A DNA stretch of 6,245 nucleotides from Burkholderiales bacterium (GCA_020846575.1 JADLDQ010000149.1:1-6245), one strand, 5' to 3'. Positions 1 to 5,596 are shown, counted from the first letter of the stretch. Notes: generated from the letters alone by a model not told the origin. A program made the numbers and translations.

Positions 1-1
1 G

Positions 2-217
2 CAGGCGATCGACCTGCCCCGCTACGGCAGCCGCAACCGAGGCATCGAGCTGGAGCGCGTGCCGCAGTTGGAGCCGCTCGCCAGACCCCTGGCAGACCTG
101 GGACACAGTGTGCGCTTCGAGGAGCAGACGAGCGGCCTGCACGTCATCGCGATCGATTCCGCGACGATCCTGGGAGGCGCCGACCCCCGGCGTGAAGGGG
201 TAGCGGTCGGTGACTGA
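2..217 (+). CDS. Gamma-glutamyltransferase, C-terminal fragment (5' end outside window)
   Basis: This reading frame is open from the window edge and gives 71 residues before a TGA. It ends in GGADPRREGVAVGD, the usual C-terminal signature of the GGT small subunit. Before it come a helix-strand stretch with LARPLADLGHSV and the strand LHVIAID, as at the end of GGT-type Ntn-hydrolases. The family cleaves itself into two subunits and transfers or hydrolyses gamma-glutamyl groups of glutathione and related compounds, often in the periplasm. The catalytic threonine and any signal peptide lie outside the window, so activity and location cannot be judged. It looks more classical than the second GGT-like gene at 3162-4769, which ends in SDARRDSLAVGV. 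No gene follows on this strand for over 1 kb, so it is probably the last gene of its transcript. Confidence 0.9.
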   Translation, partial: QAIDLPRYGSRNRGIELERVPQLEPLARPLADLGHSVRFEEQTSGLHVIAIDSATILGGADPRREGVAVGD

Positions 218-262
218 ACGCACGCTGCGGCGCATCGTCAGACCCGCGACTGCGCGGGGGGC

Positions 263-278
263 GACCGCGTGGGCGGTC
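263..278 (+). terminator. Weak candidate terminator hairpin after the GGT fragment
   Basis: GACCGC and GCGGTC form a perfect 6-bp stem around a GTGG tetraloop, 45 bases after the GGT stop codon. No T-run follows (TCCTGCC), so it is not a standard intrinsic terminator. Short GC-rich dyads are common by chance in DNA of this composition. It is listed because it is the first stable hairpin after the stop. Confidence 0.2.
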
Positions 279-398
279 TCCTGCCGGATCCATGGAGCGC
301 CGGGCAATATCCAAGGGGTCGAACGGAAACGAGGCCGGAAGCCGGAAGGAGGAGGAGGAGGGACCGAACCTCCGTACCCCGTCCCGTTCGATTCTGCG

Positions 399-432
399 GG
401 ACTGCCGCTTGCGATACCGTGACCGGCAGTCC
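399..432. repeat. Inverted repeat with 9-bp perfect arms, possible bidirectional transcript end
   Basis: GGACTGCCG at 399-407 is the exact reverse complement of CGGCAGTCC at 424-432, with a 16-base loop. It starts 25 bases beyond the stop of the minus-strand small gene and about 180 bases beyond the plus-strand GGT stop. Neither side carries a good T-run, so it is a poor intrinsic terminator, but it could protect 3' ends or stop transcription with Rho. The left arm also pairs with upstream sequence: GTCCC at 381-385 matches GGGAC at 398-402, so two mutually exclusive folds are possible. A third small stem, GGAGG 357-361 with CCTCC 369-373, lies next to it. Confidence 0.5.
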
Positions 433-456
433 ATTCCTATGTGTTGCGCCTGCCTC

Positions 457-678
457 TCAGTTCCAGCGATCGAGCAGCCTGCAAAGCCACTCGCTCAAGT
501 ACTCGCGGCGCATCGCGCGCGCTCGCTGCTCCACTTCAGCCGCAGTGGGGTTTGCCAGTGCAGCCTCGCCGAGCACCTCCCGGACTGGCACTGCGTCCCT
601 GCGCTTGTGGCGCCTCGCGGGTGCGCTCGGGAAAACGCGTATGAAGCCGTCGCCTTCGTATGAAATACCGCCTGCCAT
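457..678 (-). CDS. Small protein of unknown function (73 aa)
   Basis: I do not firmly recognise this gene. The case for coding is an AGAGGA ribosome binding site at 686-691, 7 bases before the ATG, plus candidate promoters upstream in an AT-rich island on the same strand. The protein has three parts. Residues 1-20 are polar to weakly hydrophobic with an aromatic GFIRVF patch. Residues 21-33 are strongly basic (ARRHKRRDAVPVR). Residues 44-72 form one long predicted amphipathic helix with the core ARAMRREYLSEWL. That core recalls small alphaproteobacterial proteins such as the RSP_7527 type, but I recall this loosely and it is not a secure assignment. There is no signal peptide or membrane segment. 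The basic patch could bind nucleic acid or membrane; that is inference. The gene stands alone, with 211 bases between it and the NIPSNAP gene upstream on the same strand. Confidence 0.62.
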   Translation of the reverse strand: MAGGISYEGDGFIRVFPSAPARRHKRRDAVPVREVLGEAALANPTAAEVEQRARAMRREYLSEWLCRLLDRWN

Positions 679-698
679 GATCCGTTCCTCTTTCAGTC

Positions 699-714
699 AC
701 GCACTCTTGTGCGT
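699..714 (-). promoter_or_regulatory. Leader hairpin before the small gene's ribosome binding site
   Basis: ACGCAC (699-704) and GTGCGT (709-714) form a perfect 6-bp stem with a 4-base loop. On the minus strand it lies 7 bases upstream of the AGAGGA ribosome binding site and just after the expected start point of the nearer promoter. It could stabilise the 5' end of the mRNA or act as an operator dyad. It does not hide the ribosome binding site directly. Confidence 0.4.
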
Positions 715-726
715 AGCAACAACTCT

Positions 727-755
727 TATATACGGACGGACAGGCTGAAAATCAA
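727..755 (-). promoter_or_regulatory. Candidate sigma70 promoter, near, for the small gene
   Basis: On the minus strand TTGATT (750-755) and TATATA (727-732) are separated by exactly 17 bases. Each hexamer matches the consensus at four of six positions. The start point would fall near 720, giving a leader of about 40 bases that contains the hairpin and the ribosome binding site. AT-rich sequence upstream (756-790), including the AT-only dyad at 762-774, could serve as an UP element. Confidence 0.45.
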
Positions 756-819
756 ATCGCTTATTTTTTAAATAGGTAGATGTCGACTGTCTTATCTTGC
801 CGTATGTTTGCAGCGCATC

Positions 820-849
820 ATTATAAGCGCTAGCCCGGCTCCTCGTAAA
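820..849 (-). promoter_or_regulatory. Candidate sigma70 promoter, distal, for the small gene
   Basis: On the minus strand a perfect TATAAT lies at 820-825, with TTTACG at 844-849 as the -35 element and an 18-base spacer. This is the best -10 hexamer I saw in the window. A 5-bp dyad (AGCGC 812-816 with GCGCT 827-831) brackets the -10 box and could be an operator. Transcripts from here would carry a leader of about 135 bases before the ATG at 678. The -35 box overlaps the 3' side of a small hairpin (850-866) that follows the NIPSNAP gene. Confidence 0.5.
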
Positions 850-889
850 GCGACGATCGCAGTCGCGGCCGTGCACCTGCGCCCTCCAA

Positions 890-1231
890 CTACCCGGCGG
901 CTGACAGCATCGCCCGCAGTGAGCGCTCGAAAAACGGCGCCGGCTTGAGAATCCGGTTTTCCTGCTTGTCGATCAGCCCCGCGGTCCGCGCCAGGTACTG
1001 CCGGAATTCCGGGTCGTCGAACAGTTGGGCGCGACGCCGCTCGCGCTCGTTCATGTCCTCGTAGGCCCACATGTGCACGATGGTGTTCAGCGGCCCGACC
1101 TCCACGGAGTAGTAGCCGACCAGTCCCCCGAGGATGCGCTTCTGGGCGGCGAGCCCGAATTCCTCGTAGACCTTGAACTGCTCCATCACCTTGCCGACCT
1201 TGATGCTGTAGATGCGCTCTTCGACGATCAT
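890..1231 (-). CDS. NIPSNAP family protein (113 aa)
   Basis: This is a small protein of the NIPSNAP group, a dimeric alpha/beta-barrel (ferredoxin-like) fold. Bacterial members are mostly of unknown role and often sit beside catabolic genes. Visible family features are the first strand MIVEERIYSIKVGK (1-14), the LGGLVGYYSVEVGPLNTIVHMW stretch (34-55, shown here in part by its GYYSVEVGPLN core) and the YEDMNERERRRAQLFDDPEF region (57-76). The C-terminus has an RILKPAPFF motif near residues 93-101. Length is normal for a one-domain member. I chose the ATG at 1231 because CAGGAG (1239-1244) lies 7 bases upstream and the family alignment begins here. An in-frame extension to 1312 would run through the promoter region and is Arg-rich. 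The gene diverges from the CoA-binding/metY operon. A specific substrate cannot be read from the sequence. Confidence 0.88.
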   Translation of the reverse strand: MIVEERIYSIKVGKVMEQFKVYEEFGLAAQKRILGGLVGYYSVEVGPLNTIVHMWAYEDMNERERRRAQLFDDPEFRQYLARTAGLIDKQENRILKPAPFFERSLRAMLSAAG

Positions 1232-1260
1232 CGCCGTGCTCCTGTTTGCGGGGAAGCGCG

Positions 1261-1266
1261 ATTCTA
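1261..1266 (-). promoter_or_regulatory. Candidate -10 box for the NIPSNAP gene
   Basis: The minus strand reads TAGAAT here, five of six matches to the sigma70 -10 consensus. A start point near 1254 would leave a leader of about 23 bases that includes the ribosome binding site at 1239-1244. No good -35 hexamer is present at the right distance, so activator dependence is possible. Confidence 0.4.
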
Positions 1267-1299
1267 CGGCCCGGAATCCGCCGCGCCTGCGGGTGCGCC

Positions 1300-1305
1300 T
1301 AGAAT
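1300..1305 (+). promoter_or_regulatory. Candidate -10 box for the CoA-binding/metY/GGT-like operon
   Basis: TAGAAT on the plus strand lies 33 bases before the ATG at 1339, giving a short leader that includes the AGGGAG ribosome binding site. The expected -35 position (about 1277-1282, TCCGCC) is poor. It is the mirror image of the -10 box at 1261-1266, so the two promoters would share the 33 bases between them for regulator binding. Confidence 0.42.
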
Positions 1306-1338
1306 GCGCCACGAGCGGACTCCCAGGGAGAATCGCGG

Positions 1339-1824
1339 ATGATCGACGACATACCCGGCCTGCGCCGGATTCTCAAGACGAACCGGGTGATCGCGGTCGT
1401 GGGGCTGTCTGCCGACTGGTTCCGCCCGAGCTATTTCGCCGCGAAGTACATGCTCGAGCACGGCTACAAGGTGATCCCGGTCAATCCACGCCACCGGGAG
1501 ATACTCGGCCTGCGCTGCTATGCCTCGATCGGCGAGGCGAAGGCGCACAGCGGCCAGTCGATCGACATCGTCGACGTGTTCCGGCGCACCGAGGATGTGC
1601 CGCCCATCGCCGCGGAAGCGATCGCCGCGGGTGCGCGGGTGCTCTGGCAGCAGATCGGCGTGAGGAATCTCCAGGCCGCGGCCGCGGCCGACGCGGCGGG
1701 AATGGACTCGGTGCTCGACCGCTGCGTGAAGATCGAACACGCGCGCCTGTTCGGCGGCCTGAACTGGGCCGGTGTCAACACCCGGGTGATCTCGGCCAGG
1801 CGGCCGCAGTGGCTCGCATTCTGA
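1339..1824 (+). CDS. CoA-binding domain protein (YccU-like), 161 aa
   Basis: This is a single Rossmann-fold protein related to the CoA-binding domain of succinyl-CoA synthetase. Such stand-alone proteins bind CoA in vitro in some cases, but their cellular role is unsettled. The nucleotide-binding loop is VIAVVGLSADWFRPS (17-31). It is followed by YKVIPVNP (43-50), a VDVFRR strand (78-83), the LWQQIGVRN strand (102-110) and the DRCVKIEHARL motif (127-137) typical of the family. The last 24 residues extend beyond most members of about 135-145 residues. AGGGAG at 1325-1330 lies 8 bases before the ATG, which sets the start. It is the first gene of the plus-strand operon, and metY follows after 18 bases. 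It may help MetY, for example through the acetyl-CoA that supplies O-acetylhomoserine; that link is inference. Confidence 0.88.
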   Translation: MIDDIPGLRRILKTNRVIAVVGLSADWFRPSYFAAKYMLEHGYKVIPVNPRHREILGLRCYASIGEAKAHSGQSIDIVDVFRRTEDVPPIAAEAIAAGARVLWQQIGVRNLQAAAAADAAGMDSVLDRCVKIEHARLFGGLNWAGVNTRVISARRPQWLAF

Positions 1825-1842
1825 TGTCCCGGTTCTCATCTC

Positions 1843-3132
1843 ATGGCTGAGCGCCGCTACGGATTCGGCACGCTGGCGCTGCACGCGGGCCAGATTCCGG
1901 ACGCGGCGACCGGCGCGCGCGCGGTCCCCCTGTACCAGACCACCTCGTTCGTGTTCGACTCCGCGGACCACGCCGCGAGTCTGTTCAACCTTCAGACCTT
2001 CGGCAACGTCTATACCCGCCTGTCGAACCCCACCACCGCGGTGTTCGAGGAGCGCATGGCGGCGCTGGAGGGCGGCCGCGCCGCGGTCGCGACCGCGACC
2101 GGTCAGGCCGCCGAGATGGCAGTGGCGCTCACCCTGTGCGAGGCCGGCGATCACATCGTCTCGGCCTCGACGCTCTACGGCGGCACGCACACGCTGTTCT
2201 CGGTCAATCTAAAGAAGCTGGGCATCCAGACGAGCTTCGTCGACCCCGAGGATCCGGAGAACTTCCGCCGGGCCCTCACTCCGCGCACCCGGTTCCTGTT
2301 CGCTGAGGCGCTCGGCAACCCGCTGATCAACGTGGTGGACATCGAGGCCCTGGCGCGCATCGCGCACGATGCGGGCGTGCCGCTGGTGGTGGACAACACC
2401 GTGCCCTCGCCCTGGCTGTGCCGGCCGTTCCAGTGGGGCGCGGACATCGTGGTGCATTCGGCCACGAAGTACATCGGCGGCCACGGCACCAGCATGGGCG
2501 GGGTGGTGGTCGAGTCGGGAAAGTTCCCCTGGGACAATGGCAACTTTCCCGGCATGACCGAGCCCTCCCCCGGCTACCACGGGGTGCGCTTCTACGAGAC
2601 CTTCGGCGATTTCGGTTTCACCATGCGGCTGCGCATGGAGACGTTGCGCACCTACGGGCCGGCGATATCGCCGTTCAACGCCTGGCTGATGCTGCAGGGC
2701 CTGGAAACGCTGCACCTGCGAATGCCCAGGCACTGCGAGAACGCACTCGCGGTGGCGCAGTTCCTGCGGCGCCACCCGCAGGTCGGCTGGGTGAACTACC
2801 CCGGGCTACCCGGTGACAGGCACCACGCGCTGGCGCGCAAGTACCTGCCCCTGGGCGCCTCCGGACTGCTCAACTTCGGCGTGCGCGGCGGCACCCGCGC
2901 GGGCGAGAAGTTCATCGAGGCAGCCACTTTCCTCAGCCACCTCGCCAACATCGGGGACGCCAAGACGCTGATCATCCACCCCGCCTCCACCACCCACAGG
3001 CAGATGAGCGGGGAGGACCAGACCAAGGCGGGCGTCACCCCGGACATGGTCCGGATGTCGGTCGGCCTGGAGGATATCGACGACATACTGTGGGACATCG
3101 ACAACGCGCTGCGCGCGGCGCAGGCCACCTAG
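1843..3132 (+). CDS. metY: O-acetylhomoserine sulfhydrylase (MetY), PLP enzyme, 429 aa
   Basis: This is a cytoplasmic PLP enzyme of the Cys/Met metabolism family that makes homocysteine and acetate from O-acetylhomoserine and sulfide. The N-terminus YGFGTLALHAGQ is typical of MetY. Y57 and R59 (NVYTRLSNPT) would bind the cofactor phosphate of the partner subunit. G87-Q88 also lies at the cofactor site. Y112 (LYGGT) would stack on PLP and D184 (VVDNT) would hold the pyridine nitrogen. K209 in HSATKYIGGHG is the Schiff-base lysine. R404 in VRMSVGLED should bind the substrate carboxylate. Length and the long insert after the lysine (GKFPWDNGNFPG) favour MetY over cystathionine gamma-synthase. 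O-succinylhomoserine use cannot be excluded. No clear ribosome binding site precedes the ATG, so it may be translated by coupling to the CoA-binding gene 18 bases upstream. Confidence 0.93.
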   Translation: MAERRYGFGTLALHAGQIPDAATGARAVPLYQTTSFVFDSADHAASLFNLQTFGNVYTRLSNPTTAVFEERMAALEGGRAAVATATGQAAEMAVALTLCEAGDHIVSASTLYGGTHTLFSVNLKKLGIQTSFVDPEDPENFRRALTPRTRFLFAEALGNPLINVVDIEALARIAHDAGVPLVVDNTVPSPWLCRPFQWGADIVVHSATKYIGGHGTSMGGVVVESGKFPWDNGNFPGMTEPSPGYHGVRFYETFGDFGFTMRLRMETLRTYGPAISPFNAWLMLQGLETLHLRMPRHCENALAVAQFLRRHPQVGWVNYPGLPGDRHHALARKYLPLGASGLLNFGVRGGTRAGEKFIEAATFLSHLANIGDAKTLIIHPASTTHRQMSGEDQTKAGVTPDMVRMSVGLEDIDDILWDIDNALRAAQAT

Positions 3133-3161
3133 CATTCACGACTCGATTCGATCGGCAGGAT

Positions 3162-4769
3162 ATGTCGCACAACCCGTTCGCACCCGATTTCGACTGGCGC
3201 AATCCCTATCCCACCCCGCGCCGGCCTACCGTCGGCCGCGGCGTCGTTTCGACCTCGCAGCCGCTGGCCGCACAAGCCGGCGCGCGCATGCTGCTCGCCG
3301 GCGGCAACGCGGTGGATGCGGCGCTCGCTGCGGCGATCACACTCACTCTGGTCGAGCCGATCTCCAACGGCATCGGTTCGGATGCGTTCGCGATCGTCTG
3401 GGACGGCGTGAAGCTGCACGGCCTGAACGCATCGGGCCGCTCGCCGGAGGCCTGGACCCCGGAATACTTCGCGGGGCAATCCTCGGTTCCGCTGCGCGGC
3501 TGGAACAGCGTCACGGTCCCCGGCGCCGTGTCCGGCTGGGTGGCGCTCGCCGAGCGCTTCGGCAAACTCCCTTTCGAAAAGCACTTCGAGCCCGCAATCG
3601 ACTATGCGGCAAACGGCTTTCCGGTATCGCCGTACGTCGCGCAGCGCTGGCAGGCCGAGAGCCTGGAACTGGCTGCTCAGCCCGGCTACGCCGAGGCGTT
3701 CCTGCCCGGCGCGCGCGCGCCGCAGATGGGCGAGACCTTCCGGCTCCCGGCGGCCGCGCGCACGCTCGAACGGATCGCGCACACCCGGGGAGAGGCCTTC
3801 TACCGGGGCGAACTGGCGGAGCGGATCGCCGCGCACGCCGCCGCCAACGGCGGCGCGATGACGGCCTCGGACCTCGCGGCGCACGGCTGTGACTGGTGCG
3901 ACACGCTGTCGCAGGACTACCGCGGCCTCGCCGTGCACGAGATCCCGCCCAACGGCCAGGGCATCGTGTGCCTGATGGCCCTCGGAATACTCGCGCACCT
4001 GGATCTGGATCGATACCCGGTGGACTCACCGCAGAGCGTCCATCTCCAGATCGAAGCGGTCAAGCTCGCCTTCGCCGACGCCTACCGCTACGTCGCGGAT
4101 CCGCGCTTCATGGAAATCGGCGCGCAGAGTCTGCTCGATCCGTCCTACCTGAAGCAGCGCTCTCGCCTGGTGCGCATGCGGCAGGCGCAGGATTTCGGCC
4201 ACGGCACGCCCCCGCGCGGCGGAACGGTCTATCTCGCCGCGGCCGACGCGGGCGGCATGATGGTTTCGATGATCCAGTCCAATTTCGCCGGCTTCGGCTC
4301 GGGCGTGGTGGTGCCGGGCACCGGCATCAGCCTGCAGAATCGCGGCGCGGGATTCGTGCTGACCCCGGGGCACCCCAACCGGGTCGGACCGCGTAAGCGT
4401 CCCTTCCACACCATCATTCCCGGCTTCGTCACCCGCGACGGCGAGCCGCTCATGACGCTGGGGTTGATGGGCGGCAGCATGCAGCCGCAGGGGCACACCC
4501 AGCTCATGGTGCGCATGGGCGACTACGCTCAGAACCCTCAAGCGGCGCTGGATGCTCCGCGCTTTCGCATCCTGGGCGGACTGAAGATCGCCTTCGAAGC
4601 GGCGTTCCCGGCGAAGACGCTCGCCGCGCTCGCACGCAAAGGCCACGAAGTCGTGACCGCGCAGCCGGGCGAATGCGACTTCGGCTGCAGTCAGCTCGTG
4701 CTGCGGCTCCCAGGCGGATATGCAGCGGCCTCCGATGCCCGGCGCGACAGCCTCGCAGTGGGCGTCTGA
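3162..4769 (+). CDS. GGT-like Ntn-hydrolase, divergent subfamily, 535 aa
   Basis: This full-length member of the gamma-glutamyltransferase family should cleave itself before T355 (PRGGTVYLAAAD) to give large and small subunits. The large subunit holds AGARMLLAGGNAVDAALAA (40-58). The small subunit holds GISLQNRGAGF (388-398), GLMGGSMQPQGH (434-445) and a C-terminal SDARRDSLAVGV. It has no signal peptide, unlike classical periplasmic GGT. By my hand alignment, E. coli Q430 and D433 become R394 and G397, the serine pair S462-S463 is replaced around G437-S439, and the large-subunit GGGGF loop is GSDAF (72-76). R93 may match R114. These changes suggest a substrate other than a gamma-glutamyl group, as in YwrD-like or cephalosporin acylase-like members; that is inference. 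The ATG at 3162 fits the family start. AGGA lies only one base before it, so initiation looks weak or coupled to metY, which ends 29 bases upstream. Confidence 0.9.
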   Translation: MSHNPFAPDFDWRNPYPTPRRPTVGRGVVSTSQPLAAQAGARMLLAGGNAVDAALAAAITLTLVEPISNGIGSDAFAIVWDGVKLHGLNASGRSPEAWTPEYFAGQSSVPLRGWNSVTVPGAVSGWVALAERFGKLPFEKHFEPAIDYAANGFPVSPYVAQRWQAESLELAAQPGYAEAFLPGARAPQMGETFRLPAAARTLERIAHTRGEAFYRGELAERIAAHAAANGGAMTASDLAAHGCDWCDTLSQDYRGLAVHEIPPNGQGIVCLMALGILAHLDLDRYPVDSPQSVHLQIEAVKLAFADAYRYVADPRFMEIGAQSLLDPSYLKQRSRLVRMRQAQDFGHGTPPRGGTVYLAAADAGGMMVSMIQSNFAGFGSGVVVPGTGISLQNRGAGFVLTPGHPNRVGPRKRPFHTIIPGFVTRDGEPLMTLGLMGGSMQPQGHTQLMVRMGDYAQNPQAALDAPRFRILGGLKIAFEAAFPAKTLAALARKGHEVVTAQPGECDFGCSQLVLRLPGGYAAASDARRDSLAVGV

Positions 4770-4809
4770 GCCGCAGCGCGCGGGGGATGAGCCTGTGCCG
4801 TCGCAGCCC

Positions 4810-4824
4810 GAAGCGCGCCGCTTC
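4810..4824. terminator. Weak candidate terminator between convergent genes
   Basis: GAAGCG and CGCTTC form a perfect 6-bp stem with a 3-base loop, about 40 bases after the GGT-like stop. On the plus strand AGTTCTTCG follows, a short and imperfect T-tract. The hairpin overlaps the stop codon of the convergent ankyrin gene. It could end the metY operon transcript, but the tail is weak. Confidence 0.3.
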
Positions 4825-5509
4825 AGTTCTTCGCCGCGGAGCGCTGGCCCGTGGCCGCAGGCCTGCCCTTGTGCCCGCCAGCCGCCCTGTCGAGACGTTC
4901 CACCGACTCCACACGAGCGCGGCTTATTGCGAGGTCGCGCGGGGTCTGCCCCGCTCTGTTCCGCGCCAGGCGGTTGACCCCTCGCTCCAGCAGGTAGGCG
5001 AGCACGTCCACGTGTGCGTCCGCGGCGGCGGCGTGCAGCGGTGTGTTCCCATTGCGATCCGCGAGCGTCAGGCGGGCGCCCGCCTCCGCCAGGCGTTTCA
5101 CCATCGGCAGGGATCCGCCCAGCGCCGCCCAGAAGAGCGCGGTCTCGCCGTCCCGGTTGACCGCGTCGATCGGTATGTCCTGGGAGAGCAGCACGCTCGC
5201 CACTTCCGGGTCCGACTGCAGGGCGGCGAAATGAAGCGCGGTCTCGCCGTTGGCGGTTCGCGCCTGGACGCTCGCGCCATTTTCCAGGAGCATCTTGAGT
5301 ATGCCGACTCGGCCCTCCTCTGCCGCCACCATCAAGGGGGTATCGCCTTGCGGCTTCTTCGCCGTGTAGTGAATCCCGACACGGATCAGTCTCGCGGTCT
5401 CGCGCTCGTCGCCGGCGGCGATCGCCTCGAACAGCGCTTCCTGCAGCGTCTGCGCGTGCGACACCGCGAATGAGAGGAGAAACAGCGCGAAAAGGGCTGC
5501 GCGCAGCAT
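4823..5509 (-). CDS. Exported ankyrin-repeat protein, 228 aa
   Basis: The protein starts with a Sec signal peptide: MLRAALFALFLLSFAVSHA, with likely cleavage after A19. About five 33-residue ankyrin repeats follow, at roughly 22-54, 55-87, 88-120, 121-153 and 154-186, and a partial cap at 187-208. Repeat starts are GDTPLMVAAEEG, GETALHFAALQS, GETALFWAALGG and GNTPLHAAAADA. The tail (209-228) is polar and basic. Ankyrin stacks bind other proteins and have no catalytic role of their own. Periplasmic bacterial members are known, some near catalases or metal functions, but no partner can be read here. The ATG at 5509 was chosen because it begins the signal peptide; an in-frame ATG at 5560 would add 17 Arg-rich residues. 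Neither start has a good ribosome binding site. TACACT at 5518-5523 on this strand could be a -10 box for a nearly leaderless mRNA. Confidence 0.88.
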   Translation of the reverse strand: MLRAALFALFLLSFAVSHAQTLQEALFEAIAAGDERETARLIRVGIHYTAKKPQGDTPLMVAAEEGRVGILKMLLENGASVQARTANGETALHFAALQSDPEVASVLLSQDIPIDAVNRDGETALFWAALGGSLPMVKRLAEAGARLTLADRNGNTPLHAAAADAHVDVLAYLLERGVNRLARNRAGQTPRDLAISRARVESVERLDRAAGGHKGRPAATGQRSAAKN

Positions 5510-5576
5510 GGCGGCCGAGTGTAGCAGAGGCGTGCGGCCATCCCGGCGCTGCCGCCGCATGCTCGACCAGGACAGA

Positions 5577-5596
5577 AAGCGCTTTCGAAGGCGCTT
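5577..5596 (-). terminator. Candidate terminator of the DapA-family gene
   Basis: This is a near-perfect 20-base palindrome (AAGCGC arms, TTCGAA centre, one mismatched pair). On the minus strand it is followed by TCTGTCC after the arm's own CTT, a short pyrimidine-rich tail. It lies 38 bases after the DapA-family stop and before the ankyrin start, as expected for a terminator separating the two genes. A perfect 12-bp palindrome, GAAAGCGCTTTC (5575-5586), overlaps it and offers an alternative fold. Confidence 0.4.

Larger units (their letters stand above)
218..456. other. Non-coding interval between converging genes
   Basis: I see no credible gene in these 239 bases. Open frames on both strands are rich in Arg, Ser and Pro, lack ribosome binding sites and show no family motif. 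The interval separates the end of the GGT gene from the end of the convergent small gene at 457-678. It contains a 20-base all-purine run at 344-363 with four GGA units in tandem (348-359). It also holds the inverted repeats listed separately at 263-278 and 357-432. It most likely holds 3' ends of transcripts from both sides. Confidence 0.6.

Noticed and set aside
344..363. Tandem GGA repeat as a microsatellite or phase-variation tract
   Set aside because: There are only four intact units, and it is not inside a supported gene or promoter, so slippage would have no obvious effect.
350..441. A tRNA-like T-arm on the minus strand: GGAGG, loop TTCGGTC, CCTCC
   Set aside because: The loop has G where tRNAs have the invariant A58. 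No 7-bp acceptor stem pairs across the candidate, no CCA follows at the right place, and I could not place a D-arm or anticodon arm.
144..748. Overlapping open frames on both strands between the GGT end and the AT-rich island, other than the minus-strand gene at 457-678
   Set aside because: They are rich in Arg, Ser and Pro, have no ribosome binding sites, show no family motif, and in part overlap the better-supported small gene or the GGT end.
850..866. GCGAC/GTCGC hairpin after the NIPSNAP gene as an intrinsic terminator
   Set aside because: The stem is only 5 bp with a 7-base loop, and only TTT follows before ACG. I kept those bases as part of a candidate -35 box instead.
1264..2190. A 308-codon minus-strand open frame opposite the CoA-binding and metY genes
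   Set aside because: It is antisense to two clear family members, its composition is Arg/Gly/Ala-rich with no motif, and long antisense frames are common in GC-rich coding DNA.
3090..3161. Upstream GTG start for the GGT-like gene
   Set aside because: It would overlap metY by 43 bases and add an Arg-rich segment unlike family N-termini; the ATG at 3162 matches the expected start.
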